From: Ga0077555 sp046154645
GTDB lineage: Bacteria > Pseudomonadota > Alphaproteobacteria > Rhizobiales > Hyphomicrobiaceae
DNA: 64,000 bases
NCBI GenBank assembly: GCA_046154645.1
Contig: JBJXDZ010000092.1
Span: 1-64,000 of the forward strand
Direction of reading: 5' to 3'
The position numbers were made by a program, and so were the translations under genes. Under the pieces are notes generated by a model, which was not told where the DNA came from, searched no databases, and saw only the letters and a list, made by a program, of their open reading frames with translations. This document shows positions 1 through 7,943 of the stretch, piece after piece (the stretch's first letter is position 1; each line of letters opens with the position of its first letter).

Positions 1-19
1 CGTGTCCTCGCAGGTTTCG

Positions 20-55
20 CCGCCCGGCGCCCGAAAGGGTCCGGGCGGTTTTTTT
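20..55 (+). terminator. Rho-independent terminator
   Basis: An 8-bp GC stem (20-27 pairs with 41-48) closes a 13-base loop that contains a small CCC/GGG inner pairing. Seven T residues follow at 49-55. It should end transcription of a gene lying left of the window. Confidence 0.85.
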
Positions 56-78
56 GTATGTTGGTTTGCGCCTTCGAA

Positions 79-161
79 TGCCCACGTCGCATCCGGCGGC
101 TCTTAGCTCGCGCCTCCAGATGCCCACTTCGCATCCGGCGCCCTACAGCATCGCCGGATGC
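79..161. repeat. REP-like cluster of a 10-bp palindrome arm
   Basis: The 10-mer GCATCCGGCG occurs at 89-98 and 131-140, each time inside a 20-bp direct repeat (79-98 and 121-140, 19 of 20 identical). Its exact reverse complement lies at 152-161, so 131-161 can form a 10-bp stem with an 11-base loop. The region has no convincing gene. The pattern recalls REP/BIME elements; whether it recurs elsewhere in the genome cannot be seen here. Confidence 0.55.
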
Positions 162-367
162 ACGCGATCGGGCTTGCGCTCCATGCATAACCGCCACCCG
201 GCAAAAAACGCCGACTGAGCCACCTTGCCTGTCCGGACATGATTGACTGGACGCCCTGATCGGGCCAACGTGCCCTCTCGTTACAGGTCGTTCAAGAGGC
301 GCGGCAGGCCCCCAAAAGGCCAGCCGTCGCTGGTGTTGGTCAAGCGTGCGAGGGAGGTCGGCAAAGA
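162..367. other. Intergenic region upstream of the thiolase-like gene
   Basis: Non-coding leader between the repeat cluster and the first gene. A good Shine-Dalgarno (GGGAGG, about 353-358) precedes the ATG at 368. I found no convincing sigma-70 promoter or operator. Confidence 0.4.
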
Positions 368-1543
368 ATGAGTCTCAAAGGGAAAGCCTATATTGTCGGT
401 GCTTATGAGCATCCGACGCGGAAGGCGCCGGACAAATCACTGGCGCAACTCCATGCCGAGGTCGCCAAGGGCGCACTCGAGGATGCGGGCCTGACCAAGA
501 ACGATGTCGACGGCTACTTCTGCGCTGCCGGCGACACGCCTGGCCTCGGCGGCCTGTCGTTTGTCGAGTACATGGGCCTCAAGCTCAAGCACTACGACAC
601 CACCGACACCGGCGGCTCGTCCTACAACGTCCACGTCGGCCATGCCGTCGAAGCGATTGCGACCGGCAAATGCAACGTGGCGCTGGTCACGCTGGCCGGG
701 CGGCCCCGTTCGGAAGGCGTGCAGACGGGAACCGCCCCGCGCATGGGCAATCCGCAGCAGCCCGACCTGCAGTTCGAGTTCCCCTATGGCCCCGCGACCG
801 CCAACATGTACGCCATGTGCGCCCGCCGGCACATGCACCAGTACGGCACCACGTCGGAGCAGCTGGCCTGGGTCAAGGTCGCGGCCTCCCATCACGCCCA
901 GTACAACCCGCATGCCATGCTGCCGAAGGTCGTCACGGTCGAAGAGGTCGTCAATTCGCCGATGGTTGCTGACCCGCTGCATCGCCTCGACTGCTGCGTC
1001 ATCTCCGACGGCGGCGGCGCCCTGGTAATTGCCCGGCCCGAGATCGCCAAGAAGCTCAAGCGGCCGCTGGTCAAGGTCATCGGCACCGGCGAGGCCAACA
1101 AGATCCAGGGCGGCGGCGTCGGCCTCGATCTCACCTACTCGGCCGGTCTCGAATCCGGCAAACGCGCCTTCGAGATGGCCGGCATCAAGCCCTCCGACAT
1201 TAAGTACGCCTCAATCTACGACAGCTTCACCATTACAGTGGTCATGCAGCTCGAAGATCTTGGCTTCTGCAAGAAGGGCGACGGCGGCAAATTCGTCTCT
1301 GACGGCAACCTGATCTCCGGCGTCGGCAAGCTGCCCTTCAATACGGACGGCGGCGGTTTGTGCTCCAACCATCCGGGCAACCGCGGCGGGATGACGAAAG
1401 TCATCGAAGCCGTTCGGCAGGCGCGCGGTGAGGCGCATCCGAAGGTGCAGGTGAAGGACCACGGCCTGGTCTTGGCGCACGGCACGGGCGGCTCGCTCGG
1501 CACGCGTCACGTCGGTGCCACTGTGATTCTCGAGCGGGAGTGA
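368..1543 (+). CDS. Thiolase-like protein (SCP2/Ltp2 type)
   Basis: A 391-residue protein with the thiolase fold. Large-scale features of acyl-CoA thiolases are present, including the C-terminal glycine-rich segment with HGTGGS. The position that normally carries the nucleophilic Cys (about residues 82-86, GGSSY) has no Cys, so ordinary Claisen thiolysis is doubtful. Thiolase-like proteins of this kind are usually paired with a small Zn-ribbon/OB protein, as here 8 bp downstream. In the steroid side-chain retro-aldolase Ltp2 the same fold works with a DUF35 partner and tyrosines rather than Cys. The segment around residue 285 (IYDSFT...LEDLGFC) resembles that subfamily. Substrate unknown. The start is supported by a strong Shine-Dalgarno. 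Confidence 0.85.
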   Translation: MSLKGKAYIVGAYEHPTRKAPDKSLAQLHAEVAKGALEDAGLTKNDVDGYFCAAGDTPGLGGLSFVEYMGLKLKHYDTTDTGGSSYNVHVGHAVEAIATGKCNVALVTLAGRPRSEGVQTGTAPRMGNPQQPDLQFEFPYGPATANMYAMCARRHMHQYGTTSEQLAWVKVAASHHAQYNPHAMLPKVVTVEEVVNSPMVADPLHRLDCCVISDGGGALVIARPEIAKKLKRPLVKVIGTGEANKIQGGGVGLDLTYSAGLESGKRAFEMAGIKPSDIKYASIYDSFTITVVMQLEDLGFCKKGDGGKFVSDGNLISGVGKLPFNTDGGGLCSNHPGNRGGMTKVIEAVRQARGEAHPKVQVKDHGLVLAHGTGGSLGTRHVGATVILERE

Positions 1544-1551
1544 GTTGAGCC

Positions 1552-1938
1552 ATGAGTGAGAGAGCTTATCAAGTCGTCCCGCCGACCCCTGGCACCGAGC
1601 CCTACTGGGAAGGTGCGAAAGCCGGCAAGCTGATGGTTCAGTTCTGCAAGGATTGCAAGAAGCCGCACCATTACCCGCGCGGCGTGTGCCCGCACTGCAT
1701 GTCCACCAATCTCGAGTGGAAACAGACCAAGGGCACCGGCGAGATCTATACCTACTCGATCATGCATGCCGCCAAGCCGGCGTACGTGATCGCCTACGTC
1801 ACGCTCGATGAGGGCGTGTCGATGATGACGAACATCGTCGACGTCGATCCGGCGAAGGTGAAAGTCGGCCAGAAGGTAAAGGTCGTCTTTAAAGCGTCGG
1901 AAGGTGATGGCAAACTGCCATGCTTCACGCTGGCCTGA
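1552..1938 (+). CDS. Zn-ribbon OB-fold protein (DUF35), thiolase partner
   Basis: A 128-residue protein with a rubredoxin-like zinc ribbon (Cys32, Cys35, Cys46, Cys49) followed by an OB fold that binds acyl-CoA in characterised relatives. It begins 8 bp after the thiolase-like gene, so the two are almost certainly one transcript and probably one complex. Known relatives are the DUF35 domain of ChsH2 with Ltp2, and the bridging subunit of the archaeal thiolase/HMG-CoA synthase complex. It likely positions or shields the acyl-CoA for its partner rather than catalysing by itself. Confidence 0.88.
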   Translation: MSERAYQVVPPTPGTEPYWEGAKAGKLMVQFCKDCKKPHHYPRGVCPHCMSTNLEWKQTKGTGEIYTYSIMHAAKPAYVIAYVTLDEGVSMMTNIVDVDPAKVKVGQKVKVVFKASEGDGKLPCFTLA

Positions 1939-1995
1939 GGTTGCGGCCAGATGCAACGGTTTCCTCGCCCTTCGAGCCAGTCGGGGGTTGAGGAC

Positions 1996-2042
1996 AGGGT
2001 GGGGGAAGGTGCGAGCTCGACATTTGTTCCTTCCTCCACCCT
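1996..2042. repeat. 14-bp inverted repeat in an intergenic gap
   Basis: The arms 1996-2009 and 2029-2042 pair over 14 positions with one G-T wobble and a 19-base loop. No T-run follows on the + strand. It lies between the DUF35 gene and the DUF4240 gene and may be a weak terminator, an mRNA-stabilising hairpin or a dispersed repeat. The rest of 1939-2174 shows nothing recognisable. Confidence 0.5.
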
Positions 2043-2174
2043 AAATCTTGCCGGACACCCGGACTCAACGCCACGTTTGCTGCACTCTTGCCTTGCTATG
2101 GCGCGTGGCGTCGCAATGCTGCGCCTGCTATTGAGGCGCCAGTCGAGCAATCCATTGCAGTGACGGAATCCCCC

Positions 2175-2720
2175 ATGACCGCGATGAACGAAGATCGGTT
2201 CTGGTCCATCATCGAGGGCACGCTGGTGCATCTCGACGATCCGGAAAAGCAGCTGGCGTCGCTGACCAAAGCCCTCTCGGCGCTTTCGGTCGCCGATATC
2301 GAAGCCTTCGAGCTTCGCTTCGGCGAACTCATGGAGGAATCGCGAACCTGGGATCTGTGGGGCGCCGCCTATGTCATTCACGGCGGCTGCGGTGACGACA
2401 GTTTCGACTACTTCCGGCACTGGCTCATCTCGCGCGGCCGCGACGTCTACGACACCGCGCTCGCTGATCCTGAATCCCTCGCCAAAGGCAAACTCTCGAC
2501 GGTCGAGGACGTCTGTCAATTCGAGGAATTCTCGTACGTTGCGCGCCAGGTCTGGTGCGAGAAGAAGGGCGTCGAGGTCGGCGACGGCGACGGCGATTTT
2601 CCATTTGGCGGCGCCACGTCGGGTGAGCCCGAAGGCGAGCCGTTCGACGAGGACGAGGATGAACTCGCCAAGCGGTTTCCGAGGCTCTGGCGGAAGTTCG
2701 GCGAGTCGCCGCTCGGCTGA
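2175..2720 (+). CDS. DUF4240 domain-containing protein
   Basis: A 181-residue acidic cytosolic protein of unknown function. The N-terminal half (MNEDRFWSIIEG..., then WDLWGAAYVIHGGCGDDSF and FRHWLISRG) matches the DUF4240 pattern: short helices with conserved Trp and a DDSF...F...WL core. The C-terminal third is Asp/Glu-rich and probably disordered until a basic end. I placed the start at the ATG at 2175; a second in-frame ATG at 2184 is equally possible. An upstream in-frame extension lacks family similarity. It ends 32 bp before the hydrolase gene, so co-transcription is plausible. Confidence 0.8.
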   Translation: MTAMNEDRFWSIIEGTLVHLDDPEKQLASLTKALSALSVADIEAFELRFGELMEESRTWDLWGAAYVIHGGCGDDSFDYFRHWLISRGRDVYDTALADPESLAKGKLSTVEDVCQFEEFSYVARQVWCEKKGVEVGDGDGDFPFGGATSGEPEGEPFDEDEDELAKRFPRLWRKFGESPLG

Positions 2721-2752
2721 GTCGGCCGCCAGCACGTGGATCGAGGATCTCA

Positions 2753-3544
2753 ATGGCATGGATCGAAGTGAATGGCGCCAGCCTGCGCTATGACCTGAGC
2801 GGCAGCGGCGACAAAACGCTGGTGCTGGTCCACGAGATGGGTGGCACGCTCGAAAGCTGGGACGACGTCTTGCCGGCGCTCTCGAAAACCCGTCGCGTGC
2901 TGCGCTACGACACCCGCGGTGCCGGCCTCTCCGAGAAGATCCGCGGCACCGCCAACGTCGATACCATGGCCGACGATGTCATCGCGCTGCTCGACGCGCT
3001 GGGCCTGAAGGGCAAGGCCGCCATTGCCGGCATCGCTGTTGGCGGCGCCATCGCCATCCATTTCGCCGCCCGCCATGCGGCGCGCACGGCCGCGCTGATC
3101 CCGATGGGACCGGCAACCGGCATTCCCCCGGATCGGCGATCGGCCATCGCGGCGGCGGCGGATGCCATGGAGAAGAACGGCATGCGCAGCGGCATGACGG
3201 CCGCACTTGCCAACAGCTATCCGGAGATCATGCGCCGCGACATGGCGCGCTTCGAACGCGTGCGCCATCAGCGGATGGGCAATGATCCCGCGAGCCAGGC
3301 TGCGATCTATCGCATGCTCAATATGATGGACCTGACCGCCGACTATGCCAAGATCGCCTGCCCGACGCTGTTTCTCGCCGGTAGGCACGACGGCCTGCGC
3401 CCACCGCCAACGGTCGAGCCGCTGGTCAAGCTGATCAAAGGGGCTCGCTTCCAGGTCCTGGAGACGGCACACTTCATGTCGCAGCAGACGCCGGATCTGG
3501 TCGCCGACATCATGAACCAGTTTCTCGCCGAAGCCGGTTGTTGA
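2753..3544 (+). CDS. Alpha/beta hydrolase-fold protein with Ser-to-Ala nucleophile elbow
   Basis: A 263-residue alpha/beta-hydrolase of the 3-oxoadipate enol-lactonase type, sitting directly upstream of a PcaIJ-like CoA-transferase. The oxyanion region (HEMGG, residues 27-31), catalytic acid (Asp213 in GRHDG) and histidine (His240) are in place. The nucleophile elbow reads G-I-A-V-G-G, with Ala95 (codon GCT, 3035-3037) where a Ser is expected. The protein may therefore be a non-hydrolytic binder, use another chemistry, or carry a recent mutation. The start is supported by a GAGG Shine-Dalgarno at about 2743. Confidence 0.88.
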   Translation: MAWIEVNGASLRYDLSGSGDKTLVLVHEMGGTLESWDDVLPALSKTRRVLRYDTRGAGLSEKIRGTANVDTMADDVIALLDALGLKGKAAIAGIAVGGAIAIHFAARHAARTAALIPMGPATGIPPDRRSAIAAAADAMEKNGMRSGMTAALANSYPEIMRRDMARFERVRHQRMGNDPASQAAIYRMLNMMDLTADYAKIACPTLFLAGRHDGLRPPPTVEPLVKLIKGARFQVLETAHFMSQQTPDLVADIMNQFLAEAGC

Positions 3545-3637
3545 TGGCGGGCCGATATCGCTAATGTTGCCAGCGGGCGCGCCGATGATCGAAGAACCTT
3601 GCATCGGCGCCGTAGATCACGTGGAGTGGGTTGCAGG

Positions 3638-4333
3638 ATGATCAACAAGATCGTGCAAAAGATGGCCGACGCGATGGCCGGCATCAAGGACGGCTCGACC
3701 GTTCTGCTCGGCGGCTTCGGCGCCGTGGGCCAGCCCAATCACCTGCTTGATGCCCTGACCGAGCAAGGCGCCAAGGATCTGACCGTGGTCGCCAACAATG
3801 CCGGCACCGGCCGCAAGGGGTTGGCCGGGCTGATGGATGCCGGCCGCGTGCGCAAGATCATCTGCAGCTTCCCGCGTTCGGCGGGCTCGGTGGTATTCGA
3901 GGAATTGCACAACGCCGGCAAGCTGGAGCTGGAACTCGTCGCCCAGGGAACATTGGCCGAGCGCATCCGCGCTGGTGGCGCCGGCATTCCTGCATTCTTT
4001 ACAGCCACCGCCTACGGCACCGCCATCGGCGAAGGCAAAGAGGTGCGCGAGTACAACGGCCGCAAGTACATCCTGGAGCTTGGTATCAAGGCCGACGTGG
4101 CCCTGGTCGAAGCGTGGCAGGCCGATCGCTGGGGCAATCTGCGCTATCGCACCAGCGGCCGCAATTTCAATCCCGTGATGGCCACCGCCGCCGATCTCAC
4201 GATCGTGCAGACGCAGCACATTGTCGAACTCGGTGAGCTTGGGCCTGACGACATCCACACGCCGAGCGTCTACGTCGATCGCGTCATCCACGTGCCCTAC
4301 GGCGACCCGCCCCTCGCTCAGCCCATGGATTGA
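3638..4333 (+). CDS. 3-oxoacid/3-oxoadipate CoA-transferase subunit A
   Basis: A 231-residue alpha subunit of a family I CoA-transferase (ScoA/PcaI type). It contains the early glycine-rich GGFGAVGQP segment that binds CoA and the conserved GNLRYR region. It works with the beta subunit encoded 41 bp downstream to move CoA from succinyl-CoA to a 3-oxoacid. Beside a lactonase-like hydrolase and a thiolase-like gene, 3-oxoadipate is a reasonable substrate, but acetoacetate cannot be excluded. I chose the ATG at 3638 because upstream codons show no family similarity. Confidence 0.9.
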   Translation: MINKIVQKMADAMAGIKDGSTVLLGGFGAVGQPNHLLDALTEQGAKDLTVVANNAGTGRKGLAGLMDAGRVRKIICSFPRSAGSVVFEELHNAGKLELELVAQGTLAERIRAGGAGIPAFFTATAYGTAIGEGKEVREYNGRKYILELGIKADVALVEAWQADRWGNLRYRTSGRNFNPVMATAADLTIVQTQHIVELGELGPDDIHTPSVYVDRVIHVPYGDPPLAQPMD

Positions 4334-4374
4334 TCGCGCTTTTCCTTCAGCATCAACTCGCGGAGACCCGCATC

Positions 4375-5067
4375 ATGACCGCCACCACAGCGCCCGCCGG
4401 TAAATCGCAACCGTCCGTCGACAACATGCGCGGCTGGGACAGGAAGCAAATGGCCGCGCGTCTGGCGCAGGACATTCCCGAGGGCTGGTACGTCAATCTC
4501 GGCATCGGCATTCCGCTGCTGGTCGGCGACTACATTCCGGCCGACCGCGAGGTGGTGCTGCAGTCGGAGAACGGTATTGTTGGCATGGGCCCGCTGCAGA
4601 CCCGCGCAAATCTCGACACCTGGATCGTCAACGCCGGCAAACAGAACGTCACGCTGAAAAAGGGCGCAGCCATGGTTGGTCACGCCGACAGCTTCGCCAT
4701 GATCCGCGGTGGTCACCTCGATTTGTGCGTCCTCGGCTCGTTCGAGGTCGCAGCCAACGGTGACTTCGCCAATTGGACGGTATCGTTGAAATCGGTTCCC
4801 GCCGTTGGCGGCGCCATGGATCTGGCCGTCGGCGCGCAGCGCATCTGGCTGATCATGGACCACACGTCCAAGGACGGTAAGCCGAAGCTGCTCGAAAAAT
4901 GCACCATGCCGTTGACGGCCGTCGGCGTGACCAAGCGCGTCTACACCAACTTGGCCGTGGTCGACATCACGGCGCGCGGCTTCGAGCTTGTCGACATGAA
5001 TCCCGAAATCACGTTCGAAGCACTGCAAGCGCGCACCGGTGCCAAGCTGCATCGCAAAGCCGCGTGA
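4375..5067 (+). CDS. 3-oxoacid/3-oxoadipate CoA-transferase subunit B
   Basis: A 230-residue beta subunit of the same CoA-transferase. The catalytic glutamate that forms the glutamyl-CoA thioester is visible as Glu65 in the SENG motif, followed by GMGP. NLGIGIP near residue 41 and GGHLDLCVLG in the middle are family hallmarks. The ATG at 4375 has a GGAG Shine-Dalgarno at 4362-4365. It forms a heteromeric enzyme with the upstream A subunit and completes a small catabolic set. Confidence 0.92.
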   Translation: MTATTAPAGKSQPSVDNMRGWDRKQMAARLAQDIPEGWYVNLGIGIPLLVGDYIPADREVVLQSENGIVGMGPLQTRANLDTWIVNAGKQNVTLKKGAAMVGHADSFAMIRGGHLDLCVLGSFEVAANGDFANWTVSLKSVPAVGGAMDLAVGAQRIWLIMDHTSKDGKPKLLEKCTMPLTAVGVTKRVYTNLAVVDITARGFELVDMNPEITFEALQARTGAKLHRKAA

Positions 5068-5086
5068 TCCGTCACCGGCCCATGTC

Positions 5087-5566
5087 ATGCAACTCCTGAT
5101 CGCCGCCGTTGGTCGCCTCAAGGACGACGCGGAGCGTGTGCTGGTGGACCGCTATGCACAGCGCATCGGCACGGGACGGGTCGGCAGTCTGGGACCGCTC
5201 AAAGACATCGAGGTTCCCGAATCGCGCCGCGCCACAGCCCCTGAACGCAAGGCCGAGGAAGCGGAGCGCTTGCTTAAGGCTGCGGCCAATGCCGATTTGC
5301 GCATTTCGCTGGACGAAGGCGGCCGCGCCATGTCGAGCGAGGCCTTCGCGCGGTGGCTTGGTGGTGAGCGCGATGGCGGCGCGCGATTGGCTGCCTTCTT
5401 CATCGGCGGGCCGGATGGCCACGGGACGGACATCAAACAGCACGTGCGGCTCACGCTGTCGCTGGGACCGATGACATTGCCGCACGGGATTGCGCGCGCT
5501 GTGCTGGCCGAGCAACTCTATCGCGCCACCACCATTCTTGCTGGGCATCCCTATCATCGGGCATGA
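5087..5566 (+). CDS. rlmH: 23S rRNA (pseudouridine1915-N3)-methyltransferase RlmH
   Basis: A 159-residue SPOUT-class methyltransferase that methylates pseudouridine 1915 in helix 69 of 23S rRNA using SAM. The length matches the family (E. coli 155). The SAM-binding trefoil-knot signatures FFIGGPDGHG and LSLGPMTLPH are visible, with the C-terminal EQLYRA...HPYHR. The start at 5087 (MQLLIAAVGR) is the family-typical N terminus. It follows the CoA-transferase by 19 bp and overlaps the next gene by 4 bp. It usually sits beside rsfS/nadD in this group, so this is an unusual neighbourhood. Confidence 0.96.
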   Translation: MQLLIAAVGRLKDDAERVLVDRYAQRIGTGRVGSLGPLKDIEVPESRRATAPERKAEEAERLLKAAANADLRISLDEGGRAMSSEAFARWLGGERDGGARLAAFFIGGPDGHGTDIKQHVRLTLSLGPMTLPHGIARAVLAEQLYRATTILAGHPYHRA

Positions 5567-7014
5567 CGTCAAAGGTCGTTCGCGATGTGCAGCGGCTATG
5601 CGGGGATCGGGCAATGTCGTCAGGCTCAATAGCGTCACGTGCACGAGCCGGTTTGGCTTTGGCTGTCGTATGCCTCGGCACGCTGGTGGCCCCGCTCGAC
5701 AGTTCCGTTAACATCAGTTTGCCCAGCATCTCGCATGCCTTTGGCCGCGGCATCGAGGATATCCGCTGGATCGTCATTGCCTATGTGTTGACCTACTCCT
5801 GCCTGCTCATGATCTGCGGCAAGCTTGGCGATCTCTATGGCTATCGGCGCGTGTTCCAGCTCGGCCTGATCACGGCGACAGCCGGCTTTGCATGTTGCGC
5901 CTTGGCACCGACGTTCACGCTGCTCCTGCTCGGGCGCGTGCTACAGGGCCTCGGCATCGCGTTGACCCTCAGTTGTGCGCCGGCCCTGGCGACGACGCTC
6001 TACGATGAAGCCGAGCGCACGCGCGTGATCGGCATCTATGCCGCCATGACGGCAGTCGGTGCCGCGCTCGGACCTGTGGTCGGCGGCGCCTTGATCGAGA
6101 TCTTCGGTTGGCGTGTGGTGTTCTGGATGCGAGCACCCATTGCACTTGCCGCACTGATCTTCTCCTGGACGATTCCGGTCCGGCCATACCTGCAGCCTGC
6201 AACGGGTTTCGATCTCGCGGGCGCCGGGCTTCTCATCCTTTGGCTGGTGACGCTGCTGCTGGCATTGGCACTGCGCACGGAGATGGCAGGCATCGAAGTG
6301 CGGCTGCTGCTGCTGGCCGTTGCGGCCGTGGCTTTCGTGGTGTTTCTCCGGCATGAGGCCCGACACCCGGAGCCGATCATCCGGCCGGCGCTGTTTCGTG
6401 ATGCCGGCTTCACGCTGGTGAATGTCGTCAGCGTGATCGTCAACTATGCCGCCTTCAGCATTCTACTGTTGGTGCCCTACTATCTGGTTCGGACAGCTGG
6501 ATTGGCGCCGGGTCCCGGTGGTCTGGTGCTGGCACTGGCAGCAATCGGCACTGTCGCCGGATCGTGGCTGGCTGGCCGCATCGCCAGCCGCATCACGACG
6601 GCGAAGCTCGTGGTTGCGGGGCTCGCGCTCAGTCTCGCCGGTTTGACCGGCATCGCCCAGTGGTCCGAGGCGACGGGCCTTAGCGTCATCGCCCTGGCGT
6701 TGATCGTGCAGGGCCTGGGCGTCGGCCTGTTCAACGTCGCCTACACCGATCTGGTCACGGCAACGCTGCCGCTCCGCGATCGTGGCGTGGCCGGCAGTCT
6801 GACCATGGTGACCCGCACCATCGGCGTCGTCGCCGGCGCCACGCTGCATGCGCAAATCCAGCGGGTCAACGAGACCGCGGCGCAGTTGGCCGGCGCCACG
6901 GCCGAACAGGCCTTCGTCGCTGGTTTCCAGGCCGCGTTTTGGGCTGCCGCACTGGTGTTGGCAGGCGGGCTGGCGCTATGCTTGCTGGCGCATTCGAAGC
7001 CGAGCCGCCATTGA
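5563..7014 (+). CDS. MFS transporter, DHA2-like (14 TM)
   Basis: A 483-residue inner-membrane transporter of the drug:H+ antiporter-2 type. About 14 hydrophobic segments can be counted. The motif A region (GKLGDLYGYRRVFQLG) and motif C-like region (GAALGPVVGGALIE) mark it as an exporter. The start codon overlaps the rlmH stop (ATGA), implying translational coupling; an internal ATG at 5614 is an alternative. The substrate is not predictable; drugs or an aromatic acid are typical for the family. Confidence 0.88.
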   Translation: MTSKVVRDVQRLCGDRAMSSGSIASRARAGLALAVVCLGTLVAPLDSSVNISLPSISHAFGRGIEDIRWIVIAYVLTYSCLLMICGKLGDLYGYRRVFQLGLITATAGFACCALAPTFTLLLLGRVLQGLGIALTLSCAPALATTLYDEAERTRVIGIYAAMTAVGAALGPVVGGALIEIFGWRVVFWMRAPIALAALIFSWTIPVRPYLQPATGFDLAGAGLLILWLVTLLLALALRTEMAGIEVRLLLLAVAAVAFVVFLRHEARHPEPIIRPALFRDAGFTLVNVVSVIVNYAAFSILLLVPYYLVRTAGLAPGPGGLVLALAAIGTVAGSWLAGRIASRITTAKLVVAGLALSLAGLTGIAQWSEATGLSVIALALIVQGLGVGLFNVAYTDLVTATLPLRDRGVAGSLTMVTRTIGVVAGATLHAQIQRVNETAAQLAGATAEQAFVAGFQAAFWAAALVLAGGLALCLLAHSKPSRH

Positions 7015-7041
7015 GCACAGGGTGCCATCTGCGGCGCGATA

Positions 7042-7848
7042 TCAGCGTCCCTTGAAGGCGGGCTTGCGCTTTTCCGCCCAGGCCTTGAGACCCTCGCGAT
7101 GATCCTCGGAGGCGCCGCACAGCTTGCGGTTGGCCTGCAGCTCCTTGAGATCGAGCATGCCGGCCGCGATCTGATTGAGCGCGCGCTTGGTGGCGGCCAC
7201 GGCCAAGGGTGCATTGGCCGCGATGCTGGCCGCCAGTTCCTCGGCGCGCTGCAGCAGCTGATCGGGCGCGACCACCTCGTCGATGTAGCCGACCCGCAGC
7301 AACTCGTCGGTGTCGATTGGCGCCGCCGTGAGGAACATCTTCTTTGCCGCAGCGATTCCCAGTCGGTTGACGTAACGGCGCAGGCCGCTCGGGTAATAGA
7401 CGATGCCAAGTTTCGCCGCCGGCATGAACATTTTCATGCCCGGCACGCCAAGCCGGAAATCGCAGGCCAAGCCTAAGTCCGTCGAACCACCATAGACGCC
7501 ACCGTTCATAGCCGCGATGGTGGGCACCCGTAGCGCCTCCAGGCGGTCGACGGTCTTCTCGAAAGCATCCGGGTCGTGCTCGCTGCTCTTGGTGTCCTTG
7601 CGCTCGGCCAATGCTCCGATGTGAAAGCCCGACGAAAAGCTCTTGCCGGTGCCCGTGAGGATCAGGGCGCGGATCGAGGTATCCTTGTCGACGCGGTCGA
7701 AGATCTCGCGCAGCGCCGTCAGATCATCGGGCTCGATGCGGTTGTGTTGCGCCGGCCGGTTGAGGCGCACCAGCGCCCGCCCCTCGCTGATCGTCAGGAT
7801 CGGCAACGTGGCTTCGTTGGCGGCTTGTGATGTCTTGCTGGCAGGCAT
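7042..7848 (-). CDS. Crotonase (enoyl-CoA hydratase/isomerase) family protein
   Basis: A 268-residue crotonase-fold protein that binds acyl-CoA. The oxyanion-hole segments are present (GKSFSSGFHIG around residue 69 and GGVYGGSTDLG around residue 116). The two glutamates used by classical hydratases are replaced: the Glu144 equivalent is Asp124 and the Glu164 equivalent is Ala144. Isomerase, hydrolase or decarboxylase activity is therefore as likely as hydration. The ATG at 7848 has a GAGG Shine-Dalgarno. It converges on the MFS gene and follows the ThDP enzyme on the same strand. Confidence 0.88.
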   Translation of the reverse strand: MPASKTSQAANEATLPILTISEGRALVRLNRPAQHNRIEPDDLTALREIFDRVDKDTSIRALILTGTGKSFSSGFHIGALAERKDTKSSEHDPDAFEKTVDRLEALRVPTIAAMNGGVYGGSTDLGLACDFRLGVPGMKMFMPAAKLGIVYYPSGLRRYVNRLGIAAAKKMFLTAAPIDTDELLRVGYIDEVVAPDQLLQRAEELAASIAANAPLAVAATKRALNQIAAGMLDLKELQANRKLCGASEDHREGLKAWAEKRKPAFKGR

Positions 7849-7943
7849 GGAAATATCCTCAGGACGGCGTGATGTCGAAACGGTGGCACGGATGAGACGG
7901 AAAGCCTGGCGCTTCAGGTTCGAACGCGCCGGCGGGCACAGCC

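Noticed and set aside
58..246. 62-codon frame at the left edge
   Set aside because: It lies across the repeat cluster, is Arg/Cys-rich, and has no ribosome-binding site.
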